Source: Saccoglossus kowalevskii
Taxonomy: Eukaryota > Hemichordata > Enteropneusta > Harrimaniidae
DNA: 13,801 bases
NCBI RefSeq assembly: GCF_000003605.2
Contig: NW_003152766.1
Location: 14,558-28,358 of the forward strand
Direction: 5' to 3'
Part shown: positions 8,170-13,801 of the stretch, one piece after another
Position numbering within the stretch: position 1 is the first letter of the stretch
Layout: every line of letters starts with the position of its first letter
Notes under the pieces: model-generated
The model's database searches: none
What the model was told of the DNA's origin: nothing
The model's input: only the letters and a program-made list of their open reading frames with translations
Made by a program: the position numbers and the translations under genes

Positions 8170-9160
8170 TGCACTCGGTTATCTTATTTTATCTTCCGCC
8201 AATATATCGGCCACTCGAAAACACAGGTTCGAATTTCGAACAGTGTATTTTACACACATTGTATATGTCACATAAGACCCATATCAAACACGACGTGGTA
8301 CGATAATTACGATATTTTCAACTATAACCGAAAAAACGTGCCGCATTCACCGTATCTTTTAAGATTATGGTTGAGTAAACAAATCGAACTTTTCCTTCTC
8401 CTAACGCCTCCTCTCTTCGTTGCCCTGATGATAACGTCTGTTTATTAATAATAATAAAAAAAAACATCTATTTTGATTCGTTGCTTAGGACAAATGTCGC
8501 TTAGTATATATCATATTAATCATTAAAACCAATTTTAAAACATAGTTCGATCAAAATAATCTCTATACCACCAATTAAAATCCACCCAAAATATTGAACT
8601 AAATATCTCTCGGGACCTTCACATTACATTGGTGGGCAGACTATGTTTATGCTCCGTTCAGTTGCATTTCTGCATTTCAGGACATTTCAGCCCGAGTTCG
8701 GAATACCCAGATAAGTATATAATTGTGGGTATTTGATACTTTTTTCAGGACATTTAGTGAGCCATGTCAAAAATTGTGTACGCAATTAGTAATGGGAGGG
8801 GGAAAGGACCCCCTATTCATAAATGGAATGTGCAATAAAAGTCCGAATACTTTTATCACGTGTGTCAATGCAGTACACATGTGCGTAGGCGTTGACCTTT
8901 TGTGATTTATAGTTCATTGTTCTCATAAAATTGGTATCAATACAAAATGTGTCACAGTTACAAATAAGTATTGCTAACACGTAGGGACTGAATGGTGGTG
9001 TGAGGGGGTAAGCAAAACAACCGCCCGATTTCTAGTGTTACTTTCTGAAAGCAGAGGGATCGTCACCTGCACGCAACACACGCAAACGCTCATGGGTATA
9101 CACTTGTTTATAAACAATTACACGCCTTGGCCATCTGACTCGTCCTGTGACAAGCTATAG
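8170..9160. other. Intron 1 interior, nothing recognised
   Basis: No exon with aminopeptidase similarity was seen. The plus-strand frame at 8723-8905 (60 codons) has no motif and is probably chance. A single isolated copy of the unit found in the array downstream (CGGGACCTTCACATTACATT, then GGGCAGACTATG) begins at about 8611. Confidence 0.5.
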
Positions 9161-9164
9161 TTCT

Positions 9165-9495
9165 CTGGAGATCATTCCCAACATCATATTTGAATCAGAC
9201 TATATGTCGCTCAGGGCATTTCTCTAATATCACATTTGGGTAAGAATATAGAACTCTTGGAACCTTTCCCAAGACCTTCCCTCAGAATCACATTGGGGGG
9301 GGGGGAGGGGGGTCAGACTGTATGTTTTGTGGGACCTTTAGCCGATATCACAATGGGGTCAGACTGTAGGTCATTCGGGACCTTTCCCCGATATCACTTT
9401 GGGATCAGATTATCAATCTCTTGGGAGGGACCATTCTTCGACAACCCATTGGTGTCGGCCTATATGTCTCTGGGGACCTTGAGTGGTCAGAGTAC
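9165..9495. repeat. Degenerate ~46-bp tandem repeat, about seven units
   Basis: Units of the form GGGACCTTT-CCCGATATCAC-TTGGGGTCAGACTATATGTC start near 9167, 9214, 9259, 9331, 9377, 9427 and 9473. Spacing is 45-50 bases except for one of 72, where a G-rich insert lengthens the unit. Individual units are well diverged, so the array is old. Its period is not a multiple of three. The plus-strand open frame 9236-9544 that crosses it is therefore a by-product and not a repeat protein. Confidence 0.8.
9295..9312 (+). repeat. G-run (G11-A-G6) inside the 46-bp array
   Basis: Eleven Gs, one A and six Gs in a row, with a GGG available in neighbouring units (for example GTGGGACC at 9329-9336). The run could form an intramolecular G-quadruplex in single-stranded DNA or in the pre-mRNA, since it is on the sense strand of intron 1. 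It accounts for most of the extra length of that repeat unit. Confidence 0.8.
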
Positions 9496-9650
9496 ATGTT
9501 TCCCACGACTACCACATACAAACAAATTATTATTTCGCTATTAAGGAAAAGAGAATTACTTTATTTTGTAGAGGGGTGAATATAACTCGATCACACACAT
9601 ACATTATGATGCTATCACTTAAAAGAATGTCAGAAGTCGATGACCGTAAT

Positions 9651-9670
9651 CATGGAACTATAGTTCCATG
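9651..9670. repeat. 20-bp perfect palindrome flanked by 7-bp direct repeats
   Basis: CATGGAACTATAGTTCCATG reads the same on both strands over 20 bases. CCGTAAT occurs directly before it (9644-9650) and directly after it (9671-9677). It is in intron 1, between the 46-bp array and the dispersed repeat family. Confidence 0.9.
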
Positions 9671-9679
9671 CCGTAATGT

Positions 9680-10180
9680 ACCTGGTACTGGACTAATAAT
9701 TAGACTTATACACCGGACAAGTGATTGACAGTTTGAGTAGTCAAACAGCGATTGCGTCAGCTCGTGGTTACTTGCATCAATGGGAGACAAGCTATGGTGC
9801 TACTGTCCATAATTCCCTTCTTTAACTTTAAGTAGCTGACCTGAAGTTTTCATTGTGTTGTTGAAAGTTTGGAGTTATTTTAAGCCATGAAATCGTAATG
9901 CAGATGTGATCCTGGCTTCTGAGTGGTCAGTGTTGTTGTTGTCACCAAAATTATTTGTTGATGGGGAAATATCTTATCTCGCTTGTGTCTCAAATTGGAT
10001 AGTGTATAAATAGCTAACGCCACGAGACGTCGGTGGATTTATTTTGGGCTACTGTCATGATTTATATTTTCATGTATTTCGGTGAGGCCGCTTTTCCAGC
10101 TAAAGCGACTTTCACTGATGACCTCTGTATGATCCACACCTGCTCGTAACTTGTCATGAACAGGTTCATGCGTATGTTAG
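9680..10180. other. Intron 1 interior, one weak small frame
   Basis: No recognised feature. A TATA-like GTATAAATAG (about 10004-10013) precedes a 30-codon plus-strand frame (10057-10149, MIYIFMYFGEAAF at its start). Both could easily be chance. Position 10080 (TTCG|GTGAGG) also resembles a splice donor. None of this is supported by a second line of evidence. Confidence 0.35.
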
Positions 10181-10440
10181 GGAATTAGTGATTGGAACAA
10201 CTGGCTGATATAATGGTCGACTATGAAAGTTGGTTAAGTCAACAAGACGCCGATAAGTATGAGAGTTATGTCCCGAATCGGGGGCAATTAATCTGACATT
10301 ATGGCGTGTTGAGTACTTTGCGTGATTGGCTATATGTGTGAAGGCCACGCCTTAGAGTCTTTTAACTTCTCTGAGAGCAAATGTAAAACGATTCGATTCT
10401 GTGTGTGTCTTTGTTCGATAGAAAGGTGGAGAATTCCCCG
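10181..10440 (-). repeat. Dispersed repeat family, copy A (inverted)
   Basis: Read on the minus strand it has, in order, CGGGGAATTCT, CAAAGACACACACAGA, AAGGCGTGGCCTTCACAC, TAGCCAATCAC, AACACGCCATAAT, GATTAATTG and GTTCCAATCACTAATTCCC. The same blocks occur in the same order in copies B and C on the plus strand. Divergence is considerable. The minus-strand frame 10166-10348 and the plus-strand frame 10322-10549 fall in or across this repeat and are not genes. Confidence 0.7.
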
Positions 10441-10580
10441 AACTTGGTATCTTCGACACCCACGATTTAATCTTTCACACTACGCCCTTGTAATACCTTT
10501 GTGTCCATGGTGTGACCAACACTGTTGGTCATGTGACCTATTGTTCTAGCCGTGTATTGGCCGTTTCACTCTATTATCAG

Positions 10581-11166
10581 CCGGGGAATTCTTCTCTCTC
10601 TGGGTTCTCCACACTTGTCCGGTGGAATCTCGTCTCGTCTCTATATCTCGTCCCTTTGAGGTACGGGATCGGGAAAGTCACTTATACTTTACAGTCAAAT
10701 AAGACACACACAACGAAATACGTTTCAACTCTCGTCTTAGTCGGTCAATCGAGCACTCTATCAGAAACAGCGCCCTGGGGAAAAAATCCCCAAGACTATC
10801 GCAAGGCTGACCCAAGACTCTTTTAGACTGCGTCAAAGCTCGCCCCAAGGCTCTCCAGGACTGCACTAGTCTGCCTCTATCGTAGTGTACTCGTCAAGAC
10901 CAACTCAAACTCTCTTTATTCATTTTCAAAGCTCTAACCAATTACAAAACAGTAAAAAGACACTAGGGCGTAACCTTCAATCATAAAGCCAATCACACTA
11001 AGTACTGAATACGTCATATCTTTTGATTAATCGTTCACTACATTAATAACTATGAATACCAACTGTCAGAATTAATAGTCAGAATAGCGACGGTTATCTC
11101 GTAATTAGTTCCAAATCACTGAGCCAAGTTCCGTCCAAAACTTCAAATAGGCCTAAACGATGACAG
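10581..11166 (+). repeat. Dispersed repeat family, copy B
   Basis: Shares with copy C the blocks GGTA-CGGGATCG, AAGACACACACA, GGGCGT-ACCT, AGCCAATCACA, TTGATTAATCGTTCACTA, GTAATTAGTTCCAA-TCACTGA, TTCCGTC and GCCTAA-GAT. It shares CGGGGAATTCT with copy A. It is longer than the other two because about 150-200 extra bases separate the ACACACA and GGGCGT blocks; these contain a small hairpin, TGGGGA/TCCCCA, near 10776-10793. Class unknown: no transposase-like frame is seen. Confidence 0.7.
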
Positions 11167-11245
11167 ACATAACACAGCAATTCAGCTAATAATCAACTAA
11201 TTAAGTCGGTCAACAGATACGCGAAAACTAATTCATGACACTATA

Positions 11246-11483
11246 CAGATTTGTAATCAGCCACAATTGTTGTCATATGCAGATTTGTAATCAGCCACAC
11301 TTATTGTCTTATGCAGATTTGTAATCAGCCACAGTTGTTGTCATGTGCAGATTTGTAATCAGCCACAGTTGTTGTTATATGCAGATTTGTAATCAGCCAC
11401 AGTTGTTGTTATATACAGATTTGTAAACAGTTACAGTTGTTGTCATATGCAGATTTGTAATCAGCCACAGTTGTTGTCATATG
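11246..11483 (+). repeat. 34-bp minisatellite, seven units
   Basis: Units of exactly 34 bases start at 11246, 11280, 11314, 11348, 11382, 11416 and 11450. Each opens with CAGATTTGTAATCAGCCACA and continues with a GTTGTTGTCATATG-like half. Units differ from one another at only a few positions; the sixth is the most divergent (AAACAGTTACA). A short decayed stub (CACATGTAG) follows. The array sits between repeat copies B and C. Confidence 0.97.
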
Positions 11484-11750
11484 CACATGTAGTATAAAGG
11501 TGGGAAAATGACATCTGTAAAGGTTGACAATGGTGGGGAAAAAATCTCACAATAACGAAAATGAAATGACCTTTAACTTAGTACATAAATTTCTTTCTTC
11601 TTATTCTATTGTATTAGAACATTCACACACACATTGAAACTATCAAAAATGTTTTCCAAACAATAGATGCGATTTCCAGATTGTAGAGATTTGGAAATTA
11701 CGCGTGATGTATAAGGGTGTAATTTTCGTGTTCTTATTAGCATTGCGTCA

Positions 11751-12106
11751 GGTATCCGGGATCGTCACGATCACAAACCTTTCAACCAAGCAAAGACACA
11801 CACAGATGGAATTCGTGCCAACCTCCGCCTCGTGGAGAGCTGCCTTTATTGACATTTCAAAACACAGTCTACTACATGGAAGCTTAAGATTTCGAGGCGT
11901 GGCCTCCACACATTCCACTTATGTAGCCAATCACATGAAGTATTTAACACGCCATAATATACTTGATTAATTGTTCACTATGTTGGGAGACTACTGTTGT
12001 CAACTGTGAGAAATAACAGTCCGTCAGCAAAGTTTATATCTGTAATTAGTTCCAATCACTGACTCGATTTCCGTCTAGTACTTCGTATAAGCCTAATGAT
12101 AACAGG
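11751..12106 (+). repeat. Dispersed repeat family, copy C
   Basis: Direct-orientation partner of copy B, with the same ordered blocks from GGTATCCGGGATCG through CAAAGACACACACAG, GAGGCGTGGCCT, TAGCCAATCACA, TTGATTAATTGTTCACTA and GTAATTAGTTCCAATCACTGA to GCCTAATGATAACAG. It ends about 170 bases before exon 2. The methionine-started frame at 11704-11970, which begins with a signal-peptide-like stretch, largely overlaps this repeat and is therefore not called as a gene. Confidence 0.7.
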
Positions 12107-12274
12107 TTATGATCAAGGGTTGATCCCAGCTTTTCACTTGAAACCAGTTATCAAGTCGTATCAGTGACCAATCTCTAGACACATGTGACAGATGTGTTAT
12201 ATTTCGACATGAGTTAGTTTATTTAACCAAGTTATTCCTAATTAAAATACGCATTGGTTGTTTTATATGCACAG

Positions 12275-12393
12275 TTTTGTATGCATGCAATGCATTGCCA
12301 GGCCCAAGTCCATATGAATATAACATCATGTCAAGACATCGTGCTAAACGTGACGAATCCACAGTCCGAGACTGCAGCGATCCCGATGACCCG
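12275..12393 (+). CDS. XPNPEP2: XPNPEP2-like aminopeptidase, exon 2
   Basis: 119 bases, phase 1 in and phase 0 out, between TATATGCACAG and the donor CCG|GTAAGG. It encodes residues 15-54. The end of the signal peptide (VLYACNA, cleavage likely after A21) is followed by a Pro/Tyr-rich linker, a basic stretch RHRAKR (35-40) and then VRDCSDPDDP (45-54). VR-x-C-S just ahead of the next exon matches my memory of vertebrate XPNPEP2 and is absent from the cytosolic XPNPEP1, which argues for the secreted paralogue. RAKR fits the furin consensus R-x-K/R-R and may release a short propeptide. The frame stays open upstream to 12142, but without an ATG before 12328, which supports use of the distant exon 1. 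A protein starting at the internal Met-33 would lack the signal peptide and is the alternative. Confidence 0.8.
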
Positions 12394-12841
12394 GTAAGGC
12401 ATTTAATACTGTATAATGATCTAATGAACATTGTGTGGCAGTGATACAATTGTAATCACGTACAATGCGTGATTTGAAAACACTTTGTTTGCGATTTTAA
12501 TTTTCGCTCTTCATTTATTATTTATTTTACGCAATTTGATTTGGAACGAGAGTTCGCTAATATAAATTACTATGGCAACATAAAACAGCTAGTCAGACAT
12601 AAATGATATAAATAATAATTAATAAGCTCAATAACTTTTGATGTGTCCCATTTCTTGAGAACTTGTAGCAATACCCAGAAGAGAACATATTGCCAATTGT
12701 GAACAATCGTGAAATAATCCCACGTGCTCAGGTTATCCCTTTTGATTGGTACGTTCATCACTCGTGATGAGGGTACGTCTTTATCATGCATATACTATAT
12801 CATTTTAACGTTGATGTAAACTAACTTCTGTATTTCTTCAG
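12394..12841 (+). other. Intron 2 (phase 0, 448 bases)
   Basis: GTAAGG to TTTCTTCAG, with a good pyrimidine tract at the acceptor. The minus-strand frames 12219-12449 and 12570-12791 overlap the exon or lie in this intron and show no protein-like features. Nothing else was recognised. Confidence 0.85.
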
Positions 12842-12970
12842 TATTTGCCACCAACGGCTACTGACACAACTGAAAGAATTGCTGATCTGAGAGTCGAGAT
12901 GGAAAAAATTGTACCAAAAGTAAATGGTAGAATTGCAGCGTATCTCATACCATCTGCAGATGCGCATAAT
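12842..12970 (+). CDS. XPNPEP2: XPNPEP2-like aminopeptidase, exon 3
   Basis: 129 bases (43 codons, residues 55-97), phase 0 at both ends, acceptor TTTCTTCAG and donor AAT|GTATGT. It encodes YLPPTATDTTERIADLR followed by a linker and AAYLIPSADAHN, the start of the creatinase-like N-terminal domain of M24B aminopeptidases. Family members have the pattern LR-x-x-M...AYIIP-x-x-DAH-x-SEYI, and the exon break after DAHN reproduces it. Relative to vertebrate XPNPEP2 as I recall it, the segment between LRVEM and AAYLIP is slightly longer (KIVPKVNGR). No frameshift or stop. This is the most secure exon together with exon 4. Confidence 0.93.
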
Positions 12971-13344
12971 GTATGTACAGTTTTATTTTAAGAATAACAT
13001 TAAAAAAATAAATAAACGCACAGCGATACATAACGTAACTTTTAAGAAGCATAGGATTGCTCGTAACTCATGTAATAAAATTTACTCAGTACACCTTTGC
13101 ATCGACCTCCACTGCGCGTCAGTGGATACTCTCGCTGTACTTTCTTCGTGCATACTTTGAGCATAGAGGTAAACCTCCATGCTTTGAGGTATCTTCGTAA
13201 AAACATCATATTATTCTGTAGTGTTTGTATACCATAATAATAATGAACTAAAAACACGATTAAGCACTCAATTAAACTTAAATGACGTATCACTCATATC
13301 CAGTAATTTGAGTAACTGTGCAAGTTATATTTTGATGATTTCAG
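12971..13344 (+). other. Intron 3 (phase 0, 374 bases)
   Basis: GTATGT to TTTGATGATTTCAG. The overlapping frames 12924-13160 (plus) and 13042-13293 (minus) run across exon-intron borders or within the intron and are chance. CTCTATGC-type arms around 13160-13185 (TTTGAGCATAGAGG and CCTCCATGCTTTGAGG) give weak local symmetry and nothing more. Confidence 0.85.
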
Positions 13345-13408
13345 AGTGAATATATCGCCGAATGTCACGAGAGGAGGCAGTGGATAACTGGGTTTACCGG
13401 GTCAGCAG
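13345..13408 (+). CDS. XPNPEP2: XPNPEP2-like aminopeptidase, exon 4 (gene continues past window)
   Basis: 64 bases, phase 0 in and phase 1 out, between GATTTCAG and the donor GCAG|GTCAGT. It encodes SEYIAECHERRQWITGFTGSA and the first base of the next glycine codon (residues 98-119). This is the hallmark block of eukaryotic Xaa-Pro aminopeptidases: SEYI-x-x-x-x-x-RR-x-W/F-ITGFTGSAG. The W-ITGFTGSAG form resembles XPNPEP2 more than the FVSGFDGSAG of XPNPEP1. The rest of the N-terminal domains and the M24 catalytic domain with its metal ligands lie beyond the right edge, so catalytic competence cannot be judged here. The intron after the glycine base is where I would expect the next exon to supply the completion of SAG. 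Confidence 0.93.
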
Positions 13409-13801
13409 GTCAGTAGAGCCGTCTTTGTGTATAAGGAAAAGAACGTTCTCTATTTTTGTTTGTTTAATTAATGTTTTTTTTTCTTATAGAATATGGTGCA
13501 TTACTTAATGACACAAACAGAACAGAATATTGTATTAATTTTTAGTATGATAAGTTAGTTTCATGAATGGAATATACTGATATAATTCAATTATGCATGT
13601 CATATACAATTTGGTCTTAACCTTGTTTGTAACACACCACACGCTTGTAAGAGGAACAGTTTGCCTTTAATAGAAAATATGACAATGGTAAAATAAAAAT
13701 CACACTAACTACTGAAAATACTTAACATTCACAAGCATGGTCACATTTCTAGTTGTGTTCTGAAACAACATAGCTATCTTGGCATTGTTACTAATCATTT
13801 A
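13409..13801 (+). other. Start of intron 4 (partial)
   Basis: Begins GTCAGT and is AT-rich to the end of the window. I looked for the expected next aminopeptidase exon (a T-A-x-x-T, then WTD-x-RY block) and did not find it, so the intron extends beyond the window. Confidence 0.7.

Larger units (their letters stand above)
7879..12274 (+). other. Intron 1 of the XPNPEP2-like gene (phase 1, ~4.4 kb)
   Basis: Begins GTATGT and ends TATATGCACAG. It contains the ATTCT microsatellite, the hairpin at 8142-8167, the ~46-bp degenerate array, the palindrome at 9651-9670, the three-copy repeat family and the 34-bp minisatellite. No other exon of this gene was recognised within it. A later AG at 12300-12301 would also keep phase 1 (codon GGC), but it would cut out the end of the hydrophobic signal core, so 12274 is preferred. 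Confidence 0.7.

Noticed and set aside
8225-8243. GGTTCGAATTTCG, resembling a tRNA T-arm/B box
   Set aside because: No A box at the right distance, no acceptor stem and no cloverleaf could be drawn; not a tRNA or a tRNA-derived SINE head.
9236-9544. 102-codon plus-strand frame across the G-rich array
   Set aside because: It is an accident of a degenerate ~46-bp tandem repeat. The period is not a multiple of three, so successive units are read in different frames.
10771-10800. TGGGGA/TCCCCA hairpin resembling a bacterial terminator
   Set aside because: The window is eukaryotic, the stem is only six pairs, and no T run follows.
10512-10826. 104-codon plus-strand frame
   Set aside because: It overlaps repeat copy B, is low in recognisable features, and is contradicted by an overlapping minus-strand frame. 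No splice or poly(A) context.
11704-11970. 88-codon plus-strand frame starting with a signal-peptide-like sequence (MMYKGVIFVFLLAL), with a GTATCC donor-like site at 11751
   Set aside because: Most of the frame lies inside dispersed repeat copy C, whose sister copies A and B do not keep it open. The exon at 7836-7878 has a better donor, an upstream in-frame stop, the right phase and completes the signal peptide cleanly.
12302-12393. Alternative exon 2 start after the AG at 12300-12301
   Set aside because: The phase would fit, but it removes the VLYACNA end of the signal peptide and has no pyrimidine tract.

Overview
The window is AT-rich nuclear DNA from an animal. Genes here are split by GT-AG introns, and intergenic and intronic space is filled with LINE debris, a probable TA-flanked MITE, minisatellites and microsatellites. 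A marine invertebrate, perhaps a mollusc or another lophotrochozoan, fits best. That placement rests on the general look of the repeats and on the divergence of the one recognisable protein, so it is soft. Nothing bacterial or plasmid-like, and no CRISPR or rRNA, was seen.

Left part (1-5000): a short direct/inverted repeat at the edge, then a 5'-truncated, decayed L1/Tx1-like LINE on the minus strand with an A-rich tail, between two identical 18-bp target-site copies (1033-1050 and 2522-2539). Next come an unrecognised GC-richer block (about 2720-2960) and an interspersed repeat (about 3391-4140) with an internal ~290-bp duplication and a terminal hairpin.

Middle (5000-7835): on the minus strand, an 82-codon open block at 5139-5389 ends in a stop and is followed by an AATAAA signal. 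It looks like the last exon of a gene I cannot name; its upstream exons were not found. A 715-bp element with long imperfect terminal inverted repeats (6667-7381) and a 48-bp tandem duplication lie between it and the next gene.

Right part (7836-13801): the first four coding exons of a secreted Xaa-Pro aminopeptidase of the XPNPEP2 type, plus strand. Exon 1 (7836-7878) starts the signal peptide. A 4.4-kb intron follows, then exons at 12275-12393, 12842-12970 and 13345-13408. All splice phases agree and the joined reading frame has no stop. The gene runs off the right edge before its catalytic domain. Intron 1 holds an (ATTCT)12 microsatellite 12 bases after the splice donor, a degenerate ~46-bp tandem repeat with a long G run, a 20-bp palindrome, a three-copy dispersed repeat family (one copy inverted) and a seven-unit 34-bp minisatellite.

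No pathway links the two genes. The minus-strand gene either starts between them, head-to-head with the aminopeptidase, or has exons inside the aminopeptidase intron; the sequence does not decide. Coordinates of degenerate repeats are read by eye and approximate.
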